Source of the DNA: Sphingobacterium sp.
GTDB lineage: Bacteria; Bacteroidota; Bacteroidia; Sphingobacteriales; Sphingobacteriaceae
Length of the DNA: 64,000 bases
Reading direction: 5' to 3'
Assembly: GCA_031286695.1 (NCBI GenBank)
Contig: JAITTY010000002.1
Location: forward strand, 1 to 64,000
Notes under the pieces: model-generated
Told to the model about the DNA's origin: nothing
What the model saw: the letters and a program-made list of their open reading frames with translations, nothing else
The model's database searches: none
Translations under genes and position numbers: made by a program
Part shown: positions 35,812-43,937 of the stretch, one piece after another
Layout of the letters: every line of letters begins with the position of its first letter
How positions within the stretch are numbered: position 1 is the first letter of the stretch

Positions 35812-38529
35812 TTAAAATCTATAGGATACATTCATAAAACAATTGATTCCTTGCATATAGTAATATTTGGACGCAAACTTATTTGGTGCCGTAATATCCA
35901 GACGTGCATTTTCGAAACCACCTGTTCGGATGTTTTTGTTGTTTAATACGTTGTTGACCGCTAAATTGAAGTTCATCGACTTGCGATTCTTCAGATAAAG
36001 GATTTTGCCGATCGATAGGTCGATGGTTGTGCTATTTTTGAACTTTTCCTGGTCGGTCAGTATATGATAGGCGCCATCGAGTTCCGGATCGTACGGATTG
36101 ATCGTGCTGTAGTTTGACGCTAACTGACGAAGTGGAGCTTTCGATAGATACATATCGCCGGCATAATTTACATTTGCTCCAAAAAACCAGTAGTCAACGA
36201 AATAGCGGATACCTAAAGTTCCTGCAGTCTGTGGCATTCCACCAACATAATAGTTGTTGAGGTAGACCATTTCGCGTTCATTATTGATCAATCCATTCTC
36301 TGAGTTTTGTGCTCCCATTGGATTGTTGCTATAATAATACTCAGCTTTTGTTGCGGCAAGATCGACACTCCAGTTGTTGTCAACTTTATAGGTCAATCCC
36401 AGTTCTACACCTCTGTTGACCTGATTCATATCTTTTAGACCATGATTGATGAAGGTCCTTGCTGCATCGTTGTAGTAACTTTGTCTGCTGATAAGATCTG
36501 TAAAGTTGGTCTGAAATACCGATAGGCGGCCATTTAGTTTTGGCAGTGAGAAGACATAGCTGATATCTGTAGAGAATATCTTCGCACTTTTGAGGTCTTC
36601 AAATGTGAAATCACTTACTCTTGGCGAGATATAGGCATCATTGGCCAAAGGCGCTTTGGTCTGATAGCTAATTTTGGCGTTTAATAAATGACGGCCATTG
36701 AATTTGTAGGTCATCCCACCTTTAAAGGCATAATCAAAAAAATGGTGTTCCTGCCCTTTTCCGTAGGAATTGGTTGGGAAACGTCCGTTTTTCATGTAGC
36801 CTACGCGTTGAAAACTTGTGTAAGAAAGCTGGGTCGCGTAGAAAAAGTCGATGTTCGAATACGTGTATTCGTTTTGTAGCCAAGCATTCGCAGATTTGAT
36901 ATTAATGTTGTAACGGTATCCAAAAATATCATCTTTGCGTGCCTTAAAGTTGGGGTTCAGCAAGTCATTTTGGCTTTGCCCCGTGTTTTGACCAAAGTCG
37001 CGTTCAGAGAATTTGTCTATATCCAGCACATATTCAGCCCCCAACAGATCCGCTACAGTTTTATATTGTTGCGATTGAGAACCTTTGGCACCGATACCGA
37101 GCGTCAATTTAGCATGTTCGTTGATGGTTTTATTAAGCGTAGTATTGAAACTACTTTCCAATAGGTCGCTATGGCGTTTCTCAAGCATATAGATGGCTGC
37201 ACCATCGTTGATTTTATTTTCTAGCTTGTTGACGAGGTATAGGTTGTCCCAGTCCACTTGTGATACTTTGGCCGATTGCCAAAGATTACTGTAGTACTGA
37301 TTTGTTATGGAATCTGTAAAATAGCTTGGTAAATTGCGGTAGTAGTCAGGTCTAGGGTCTGGACCGTTGTACCAGTTGAGTGCAGTACTGGCATATTTCC
37401 CATAATGTAGCGATATCCCTGTTGTTAACTTTGTATTTTGATCTATTTTCCAGATATGTGAAAGGATTGCGGTAGGGTCATATGCTGTCACTATCCGTGA
37501 ATTCCTGATTTTTCCGTCTTGATAACCCCAGTTGGGATTGTACAGATTATTGTCTAGCAGGTCATAAGCTTCCTGGAAAGAACCTGATTGTTGACCACGC
37601 TCTACGGGTGAACCAAAGGTGACTAAGGATAAGCTATGTTTACCTTGTTGGAATTGCTTTTCGATGGACAGGGCATAGGAGAAGTTCTTGTAAAATGTAC
37701 CTTCAATATTTCCCTTGTCTGCATAACGGCCACCGATTAAACCTGTAAATGCCCAGCCATTATCCATGAGTCCTGTTGAGTAGCTCAACATGCCGCGACT
37801 ATAGTAATTGCGGTTGGTATAGGTAGCTGTTGCCTTTGCGCCTTTCGCAAAGGTGCTGGCGCGCATATTGATATTTTCGGATCCGCCGATGGACCCGAAT
37901 GTAAAGGTCGAGGCATCCATGGCATTGTCTTGGTCTCCATTTCGGGTCAAATCATTGATGGCTCCAATGGAAGCGTAGTTGAAGACACCACGCAACTGGT
38001 CGTTGAAGTGAACGCCGTTGATGTACTTTTGTTCGTAGCGGTTGTTGTATCCGCGGAGGCGGAAACGGAATTGAGACAGCTGATAACCAATTTTGTTGAC
38101 GTATACGTCGTTGGAAAGAATAATCTTGGCTGCGATATTTTGATCGAAAGATTCGTTATCATCATCCAATAGATCATCGGCAGCCATGCTTAGTTGTACC
38201 ATGTTGTCGTTGTCGGTACTTGGAAGGACGTAGATATCTTCTATTTTAAGTAGGCCGGAGGCCGGGATCTGGACGGTGATTTTGGTCTCTTGGATATTAC
38301 CGCCTGTGATCAGGATGGTTTCCTCACCCGAGTTTAACTTCGGTAGACTGAAGTTTCCTTTGGAATCCGTAACGACTGTTTTTTGATTTTTCTCAAAGAC
38401 GAGACGTACATTGGAAAAAGGTTCTTTGCTCACTTGATTGCGCACAATACCCTGTACATTGGCCTTTTGGGCAAATATAGGTGTGCTGGCAGCAGATAAG
38501 AGCGCAAAAAGTATGTATTTTTTATACAT
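35812..38529 (-). CDS. TonB-dependent receptor with carboxypeptidase-like regulatory domain, no SusD partner
   Basis: A 905-aa outer-membrane receptor. A signal peptide (cleaved near IFA-Q, residue 21), a carboxypeptidase-like regulatory domain (about 23-105), an acidic stretch with LLDDDNESFDQ where the TonB box would be, a plug (about 130-240; FRLRGYNNRYEQKYINGVHFND) and a barrel ending in YRF. It lacks SusC-specific blocks and has no SusD neighbour. Flanking genes encode two secreted nucleases and lipoproteins, so the imported ligand may be nucleic-acid fragments or phosphate compounds; this is inference from context. Confidence 0.88.
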   Translation of the reverse strand: MYKKYILFALLSAASTPIFAQKANVQGIVRNQVSKEPFSNVRLVFEKNQKTVVTDSKGNFSLPKLNSGEETILITGGNIQETKITVQIPASGLLKIEDIYVLPSTDNDNMVQLSMAADDLLDDDNESFDQNIAAKIILSNDVYVNKIGYQLSQFRFRLRGYNNRYEQKYINGVHFNDQLRGVFNYASIGAINDLTRNGDQDNAMDASTFTFGSIGGSENINMRASTFAKGAKATATYTNRNYYSRGMLSYSTGLMDNGWAFTGLIGGRYADKGNIEGTFYKNFSYALSIEKQFQQGKHSLSLVTFGSPVERGQQSGSFQEAYDLLDNNLYNPNWGYQDGKIRNSRIVTAYDPTAILSHIWKIDQNTKLTTGISLHYGKYASTALNWYNGPDPRPDYYRNLPSYFTDSITNQYYSNLWQSAKVSQVDWDNLYLVNKLENKINDGAAIYMLEKRHSDLLESSFNTTLNKTINEHAKLTLGIGAKGSQSQQYKTVADLLGAEYVLDIDKFSERDFGQNTGQSQNDLLNPNFKARKDDIFGYRYNINIKSANAWLQNEYTYSNIDFFYATQLSYTSFQRVGYMKNGRFPTNSYGKGQEHHFFDYAFKGGMTYKFNGRHLLNAKISYQTKAPLANDAYISPRVSDFTFEDLKSAKIFSTDISYVFSLPKLNGRLSVFQTNFTDLISRQSYYNDAARTFINHGLKDMNQVNRGVELGLTYKVDNNWSVDLAATKAEYYYSNNPMGAQNSENGLINNEREMVYLNNYYVGGMPQTAGTLGIRYFVDYWFFGANVNYAGDMYLSKAPLRQLASNYSTINPYDPELDGAYHILTDQEKFKNSTTIDLSIGKILYLKNRKSMNFNLAVNNVLNNKNIRTGGFENARLDITAPNKFASKYYYMQGINCFMNVSYRF

Positions 38530-38564
38530 AGCTTGAGGTTAAATAGTGAAATGTATTTAGATGA

Positions 38565-38597
38565 CAAATGCAACACATGTTAGATGTGTTGCATTTG
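38565..38597. terminator. Hairpin inside the nuclease operon (attenuator or partial terminator)
   Basis: CAAATGCAACACAT (38565-38578) and ATGTGTTGCATTTG (38584-38597) form a perfect 14-bp stem with a 5-nt loop, in the 86-nt gap between the fimbrillin and the receptor gene. On the minus strand no strong U run follows, so it may only lower read-through or protect the upstream mRNA. Confidence 0.55.
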
Positions 38598-38615
38598 CTT
38601 ATGTTTTATTGTGAT

Positions 38616-40055
38616 TTATTTTAAGCCTACAAGAGCTAAGTCGTCAAACCTTACCCCAATCGTGTTTGCCGCGCCGGCAACAGCTATTGAAATGGTAGAA
38701 GTTGCGGGAATAGTAGTTTCTGCAGCCAAATCGATTTCTAATGGATATTTTGTGTTTGTTTTATAGCCATTTGCATCAGAAAAAACGATGGATGCAGGGG
38801 AGTAGTTTTTTCCATTGAATGTAATGACAATATCTTTGGCATCAAATGCTGAGGTTGCTGCATTGCTATTTACGCCAAAAGAAAATTTAAATTTCAATTT
38901 ATTCGCACCGGCTGTATTGATACCTGCTACAGTGAATTTTGCGTCTGCATTAGCTGGTACCCAAATGTTATTGTCATTAAAACCAGTATAACGAATCGAT
39001 AACTTACCAGCATCTAACGTGTATTTTACAGCTGTGTTTGACCAACCTGTGAATTTATCAAAATCTGTGTTAGCGGCGATCTTCTCTGTTCCAAATCCTT
39101 CCTCATATAGAGTTTGTTCAACCGGATCTGTTGTGCCGCCACCATTATCTTCATCTTTGCCGATAGTATAAGAGCCTGAAGGAACATCTGTCCAATCAAC
39201 AATACTTCCTGAGGCGACAACAGCTGTATTATTACCGGCTTCTTCTTGCAAGGTGATATTATAGCTGTATTTTTTACCTGCTTCATAAGTTGTTGATGAT
39301 GGTAAAGTCCAAGTATAAGTCTCATTACCAATTTTAAACTCAACTTTTGCTCCTGCAACACTAGCTACAGGTAATAAGATGGTTTCTGCTGTTGTTGTCG
39401 TTGTTCCAGCGGTTGTTTTTGCTTTGATAGCGGCTGGGTTGGCTCCTCCTGCTAATGTACCTGTTGCTAGGTCGAAGTTGGCAGTTGTATTGAATCCATT
39501 GTAAGTTACTGTAAGACCAGTTAAAGAGCTTACGCCAGTTCCAGCGGCAATCGTCAATTCAATTTTACTTAGTTTGTGGCTAAATTGTAATTGGGCATTT
39601 GCTGTATTTTTATTGGCACCAGTTACATTATTAGCATACATGAAGTCAATTTTGTTTTGTTGCGTTTGATCGCTTACATTGACTGGGTAGACATTGTTGC
39701 TAATTGTTGTTTGATAAGGATAGTAGGCAATGAAATCTACGTTGGAACCATCAGCAGGATAAGAGATTTCTTCTGTAGCGCTATTCGCTTTGAAGTTTCC
39801 GTCTCCACTTGTCGTTACATACTGTTTGTTGCTTGCCAATGCATTGCTTAAACCGCTGCCGGTTTTCATGAAAACACCGATAGCATCGTTGCTTTCCCAG
39901 TTTGCACCAGCTGCTTTGGTAGTAACTTGATTGGAGATTGTTGAAGAAAAAGTTACCGCTTTGGTAATTTCTTGTTCTGAAACAGGTGCCTTTTGGCAGG
40001 AACTTGTAACGGCTGCCGCCGCAGTCGCTAGGAATAAAAGTTGGTTTACTTTCAT
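38616..40055 (-). CDS. Fimbrillin-family (Mfa-like) lipoprotein with C-terminal beta module
   Basis: A 479-aa lipoprotein: signal ending TSSC-QKA (Cys20). Residues about 30-290 carry the fimbrillin-like pattern: WESNDAIGVFM, VDFIAYYPYQ, IDFMYANN, LQFSHKLSKIELTI, and AGKKYSYNITL. After an acidic/glycine linker (GKDEDNGGGTTDP) a C-terminal module (about 325-479) has NNIWVPANADAKFTVAGINTA and VRFDDLAL, similar to the DUF5689 protein tail. Fimbrillin-like proteins form surface pili in some Bacteroidota but many are simple surface lipoproteins. It lies 37 nt downstream of the fimbrillin-nuclease fusion, with which it shares the N-terminal half. Confidence 0.82.
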   Translation of the reverse strand: MKVNQLLFLATAAAAVTSSCQKAPVSEQEITKAVTFSSTISNQVTTKAAGANWESNDAIGVFMKTGSGLSNALASNKQYVTTSGDGNFKANSATEEISYPADGSNVDFIAYYPYQTTISNNVYPVNVSDQTQQNKIDFMYANNVTGANKNTANAQLQFSHKLSKIELTIAAGTGVSSLTGLTVTYNGFNTTANFDLATGTLAGGANPAAIKAKTTAGTTTTTAETILLPVASVAGAKVEFKIGNETYTWTLPSSTTYEAGKKYSYNITLQEEAGNNTAVVASGSIVDWTDVPSGSYTIGKDEDNGGGTTDPVEQTLYEEGFGTEKIAANTDFDKFTGWSNTAVKYTLDAGKLSIRYTGFNDNNIWVPANADAKFTVAGINTAGANKLKFKFSFGVNSNAATSAFDAKDIVITFNGKNYSPASIVFSDANGYKTNTKYPLEIDLAAETTIPATSTISIAVAGAANTIGVRFDDLALVGLK

Positions 40056-40092
40056 AATTAAAATGAATTGATATGACTAAGTCGTTTATTAA

Positions 40093-41697
40093 TTATTTCC
40101 AAATAGAGGTGTTAATATTTCCTTTTTGAACATCATTTAGATCAGGGAAAAAAGTGAATCCGGTAGCCTTTTCTAGGTCGCTTACCGATAATCTATAATT
40201 GTCGAAGGTTACTCCAGAAGGAGGAGTTTCATTATTTATCTTATAGGCAATGGTATAATATTCGGATCCTTTTTTCATTGCTAGTGCTTTGAAGTAATAT
40301 TTGGGTTTGGCGATATCTTTGCCATCATTGTCCTGCGCGAAATCCAATACAGTATTGGTACTTGTTGTAGGCATTGCTCCTGTTACGACATACATCGTAT
40401 CACACTGTGCCGTCCAGGTTCTGACTTTCGTTTCCAGGTTTGCCCAAATACCTTGGTTCAGACGCGAAGCTTGTGCGGTCATGTTGGTGAAGTAAAACGT
40501 TGTTTTATTTTGGGTTGTATTTAAGTTGCGGTCCGCACTTGGTAATTGGTGTCCTCTGTCGTAGCCGGTTGGCTTGAAACCATTAAATAAATTAGGTTGA
40601 AAAGCCGTAGAGACTTGCGGATCATATCCCCATGCATCTGTGCGATTGCCCGATCCTAAAATGCTGCTGTATAACGGATAAGCTACCCAATATGCCATTT
40701 TTAATTTTTTGTCATATAACATAGCATAGTTTCTACTGTCACTTGCGTCTGGCATAAAATGCTGTATAAAAACCTCATCATTGCTGAGACTGTTCATCTT
40801 AGGGATTTCCAGATAGGCTTGTGAATCACCGATTCCACCGCTCGGTTTACCGTTGTCGATTTTGATGTCAAAGCTGTATCTGTTGCCAGCGGTCAGTTGC
40901 TTTAGGTTTTGATTTTGTGGTACCGTCCAGGTATAGCTATCGCCATTAGAAGCAATAAACTTAATTGCCTTTCCGGTGATATCTTCACCCGGAAGGAGTA
41001 TAAATTCAATTAAGGCTGTTTTATTCGCATTTACCGTTACTTTTCCCTGAACATCCTTTTTATCCGATGAATTAACCGTCAATTTTCCAGATGTTAAGTC
41101 GAATCCCCCTTGGGTGCTTACTGCCGGTAATTTAACAGTAATCTGATTTGCCTCCAGTGCGGCAGTATTGGTAATGGAGAGATTGATGCTGATTTTGCTC
41201 AATTGGCGCACAAAAGAAAGGGGTATTGTATTGTTGCTCTTGTCGATGTTTTTGGCATTGTTGGCATACATCAGATCTAGAGCTGATGGGTTGGATTGGT
41301 CCGTTACATCAATGGGGTACTGGAAATCAGTAAGCGATTTGTAAGGATAATAGGCGATAAAATCCACTTTTTCATTGGGCAGGAAAATTGAGCTGCTACT
41401 TTGAAATAGTGACCCATTGAAAGTAAATACCTGATTTTTAACTTGGTCAATGATGGATGCTGCTTCTAGGGGCTGACCAGATTTGAACATGTATATGCCG
41501 ATCTCATCATTTTTATCCCAGGAAGTTCCTGTCGCTTTTGTGTTGATTTGACCAACGATGGTCGGATTGAATTGTACTGCCGATTGTTCAATTCTAGATG
41601 CAGTTTTCTGGCAGGAATTAAACGTAAGCAATGCAATCATAATGTAAGCTATCCGGAATATGTTTTGTTTCGGGATAGTTATGATCTTGTTAATCAT
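40093..41697 (-). CDS. Fimbrillin-like lipoprotein fused to DNA/RNA non-specific endonuclease
   Basis: A 534-aa protein, first gene of the minus-strand operon. A lipoprotein signal (lipobox NSC, Cys29) is followed by a fimbrillin-like half (about 35-285; DKNDEIGIYM, VDFIAYYPYK, LDLMYANNA, FVRQLSKISINL, AGNRYSFDI). The second half (about 300-534) is a beta-beta-alpha-metal nuclease of the NUC/NucA family: the DRGH motif (Asp380-His383; His383 is the general base) in PTGYDRGHQLPSADR, the Mg-binding Asn414 in RLNQGIWANLE and a conserved Glu422. The enzyme would cut DNA and RNA without sequence preference at the cell surface. The fusion ties a nuclease to a surface lipoprotein scaffold. A TAnnTTTG element lies just upstream. 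Confidence 0.88.
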   Translation of the reverse strand: MINKIITIPKQNIFRIAYIMIALLTFNSCQKTASRIEQSAVQFNPTIVGQINTKATGTSWDKNDEIGIYMFKSGQPLEAASIIDQVKNQVFTFNGSLFQSSSSIFLPNEKVDFIAYYPYKSLTDFQYPIDVTDQSNPSALDLMYANNAKNIDKSNNTIPLSFVRQLSKISINLSITNTAALEANQITVKLPAVSTQGGFDLTSGKLTVNSSDKKDVQGKVTVNANKTALIEFILLPGEDITGKAIKFIASNGDSYTWTVPQNQNLKQLTAGNRYSFDIKIDNGKPSGGIGDSQAYLEIPKMNSLSNDEVFIQHFMPDASDSRNYAMLYDKKLKMAYWVAYPLYSSILGSGNRTDAWGYDPQVSTAFQPNLFNGFKPTGYDRGHQLPSADRNLNTTQNKTTFYFTNMTAQASRLNQGIWANLETKVRTWTAQCDTMYVVTGAMPTTSTNTVLDFAQDNDGKDIAKPKYYFKALAMKKGSEYYTIAYKINNETPPSGVTFDNYRLSVSDLEKATGFTFFPDLNDVQKGNINTSIWK

Positions 41698-41730
41698 ATT
41701 GATAGTTAGTGTTTGTTAATAAAGCAATGA

Positions 41731-41738
41731 CAAAAATA
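41731..41738 (-). promoter_or_regulatory. Candidate -7 element of the nuclease operon
   Basis: On the minus strand the sequence is TATTTTTG, a full match to TAnnTTTG, 33 bases before the ATG of the fimbrillin-nuclease gene. No clear -33 element is found. Confidence 0.4.
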
Positions 41739-41797
41739 CTTAAGTTAAGTTAAATTAATGTGAACCTTTTGTGTTCTTTTGTGTAATTAAATATTTA

Positions 41798-41831
41798 TTT
41801 GATGTATCAGTTTGATTTTTAGGTATATTTG
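41798..41831 (+). promoter_or_regulatory. Candidate promoter of the C11 protease gene
   Basis: TTTG (41798-41801), a 22-nt spacer and TATATTTG (41824-41831) match both elements of the Bacteroidota promoter. The ATG at 41862 lies 30 nt downstream. Confidence 0.55.
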
Positions 41832-41861
41832 TTGCGATTTAATGGTGTTTTGATAAATTCT

Positions 41862-42983
41862 ATGGTATTTAGATTATTTGCGGTGTTATGCATGTTATTT
41901 GTTATTACTTTAACTAGTTGCAATAACAAAAAAGATGTTGTAGACGAGCGAGATAGCCGTGTTGTTTTGGTTTATATTGGTGCCAATAATAACTTGGTGT
42001 CAGATGCCTACAATAGCATCAATGCGATGGAAGAGGGCATGGTTGGATTGGATGCCGATGTCTATGTGTATGCGACTTTAGCGGGCACCACACCCAAAAT
42101 CTATAAAATTGTAGCAGATCAAAGCCCAGAGATCAAGAGCACAGTCATCAAATCTTACGGCGATCAAGATTCAGCGAACCCTGTGGTGATGAAACAGATT
42201 CTGTTGACCATGAAAGAATATGTCGGCAATCGTCCATCGGGGCTTGTTCTATGGTCACATGCGACAAACTGGCTTCCGAATGTTGGGGTCAAGTTGATGT
42301 CTTTTAATGAAGATCGCGGAAATAAAACGGAGCTGCGAGATTTGGAGACGATTATTCCTTCCGGACTTGATTTCTTAATGTTTGATGCTTGTTCAATGGC
42401 AAGTGTCGAGGTCTTGTATCAGCTTCGGGAAAAGGCCAAATACACGATTGCTTCACCAGCGGAGGTATTATCAACCAGTATGCCTTATGATTTGGTACTG
42501 AAACACTTGGTAGACCCTGATCTTGAACGTGGACTGAAATCTACTGCGGCAACATATTTTAATTTTTATAATCAATTAACGGGACTCTATCAGTCGGCTA
42601 CCATTTCTGTGGTCAATAATGCCTATTGGTCAGATCTCGCAAATAACGTCCATATTGCGCTGACGAAGTCCCCCCTGACAACCATCTACCGGGATAACTT
42701 GCAACGACTGGATTTTGATGATAAGTCCTTATCTGCAGGTTTTGATTTTCTTGATTTTGTGCATCAGAATATGTCGCCATCTGAAACAACCACTATCGAG
42801 GCTACAGTTTCGAAATTGGTTATCTATAAGGCGAATACGGCAACTTTTCTAGGTAAACCCATTTTGCGATTTTCCGGGTTATCTTGTTATGTTCCTAATG
42901 ATTTAAATAAGTGGATACACCCGTATTATAATACGCTTCAATGGGCTAAGGATAGCGGTTTTAATTCTTTTGTGAAGGAGTAA
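41862..42983 (+). CDS. Clostripain-family (C11) cysteine peptidase lipoprotein
   Basis: A 373-aa lipoprotein with the signal MVFRLFAVLC... ending TSC-NNKK (Cys20). The open frame extends to a TTG at 41829, but that codon overlaps the promoter -7 element, so ATG 41862 is preferred. C11 features: VLVYIGANNNL at the start of the caspase-like fold, His133 in LVLWSHA and Cys177 in MFDACSMASVE. Family members usually have SHG at the histidine; here Ala replaces Gly. C11 peptidases prefer Arg or Lys at P1 and mature by self-cleavage. It is divergent from the nuclease operon and 160 nt ahead of an unknown lipoprotein; its target is unknown. Confidence 0.85.
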   Translation: MVFRLFAVLCMLFVITLTSCNNKKDVVDERDSRVVLVYIGANNNLVSDAYNSINAMEEGMVGLDADVYVYATLAGTTPKIYKIVADQSPEIKSTVIKSYGDQDSANPVVMKQILLTMKEYVGNRPSGLVLWSHATNWLPNVGVKLMSFNEDRGNKTELRDLETIIPSGLDFLMFDACSMASVEVLYQLREKAKYTIASPAEVLSTSMPYDLVLKHLVDPDLERGLKSTAATYFNFYNQLTGLYQSATISVVNNAYWSDLANNVHIALTKSPLTTIYRDNLQRLDFDDKSLSAGFDFLDFVHQNMSPSETTTIEATVSKLVIYKANTATFLGKPILRFSGLSCYVPNDLNKWIHPYYNTLQWAKDSGFNSFVKE

Positions 42984-43143
42984 TGTCATAAATTCGATTT
43001 TCTTCATTTTTCCCTGAAATCAGGTAGTAAAATGCGTGCTCGCTTTTAATAAATTTGTCAATAAGAAAAAAATAGCACAATGTTTGCTGTTAATGTCAAA
43101 ACATATATTGATTTGACAAATTATTAATCGTTACTGGATTGTA

Positions 43144-43848
43144 ATGAACGGAATATTTAAAGCGAAAAGAAAATTGAAGAGATTTTATGTGGTCCTCTGT
43201 GCCTTTTTAATGACATTGACATTGTCGAGCTGTTTTGATTTTGTTGAACAGATCGATTTAAAATCGGATGGATCCGGGCATATTGCAGCGACATTAAATT
43301 TAAGTAAGAGTAAGACCAAGGTGTCTTCTTTAATGAAGATGAAAAGTATCAAGGGAATTCAGATACCTTCCCAGGCTGATATGGAAAAAGAGATCCGGTC
43401 TGCTGTTCAGCTGCTCAAGCAGACGAAGGGCATTTCCAATGTGCAATATAAAACAGATTTTACCAATTATATCGTTAATATTTCATGTGATTTTAGTCAG
43501 ATAGAATCGTTGAATGCCTTTTCAGATATATTAGCCAATCGATTTAAAACGAAGATATCGAACTCAAACCGATATTATTATAACGCACAGAGCAATGTAT
43601 TTGAACGCAAATTTGTGGCTTCTGCTGACTGGAAGACAAAATTCAATCAGCTGGGAAGTGATAATACGACCCAATTTGCAGATGCATTCTATACGCAGAT
43701 TATTCGTTTTGAAAGACCAGTAGTTTCGCAGGCAAACAGTCTGGCAAAGGTCGCGGGAAATAAAAAGGGGGTTTTGCTAAAACTACCTTTTATGGATTTG
43801 GTCTATGGTAAATCGAGCTTGGCAAATAAAATCACATTAACAAAATAA
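43144..43848 (+). CDS. Lipoprotein of unknown function
   Basis: A 234-aa product with a basic N-terminus and a signal ending LSSC-FDF (Cys30). The mature protein is Lys/Ser rich with the opening block VEQIDLKSDGSGHIAATLNLS, then a helical stretch, and a KLPFMDLVYG segment near the end. I recognise no family. It lies 89 nt before the DUF4836-like gene and may be co-transcribed with it; the two may act together at the envelope. Confidence 0.8.
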   Translation: MNGIFKAKRKLKRFYVVLCAFLMTLTLSSCFDFVEQIDLKSDGSGHIAATLNLSKSKTKVSSLMKMKSIKGIQIPSQADMEKEIRSAVQLLKQTKGISNVQYKTDFTNYIVNISCDFSQIESLNAFSDILANRFKTKISNSNRYYYNAQSNVFERKFVASADWKTKFNQLGSDNTTQFADAFYTQIIRFERPVVSQANSLAKVAGNKKGVLLKLPFMDLVYGKSSLANKITLTK

Positions 43849-43937
43849 ACCTAATAACATTGGTGAAACCGGAGATGTTTAATCGATAACATATTGATGA
43901 ATAGCAATTCTGGGACAGCTAAAAATTTTTATATAAG

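Noticed and set aside
41829..41861. TTG start of the C11 protease frame
   Set aside because: It overlaps a full -7 promoter element and would put polar residues before the lipoprotein signal; ATG at 41862 is better.
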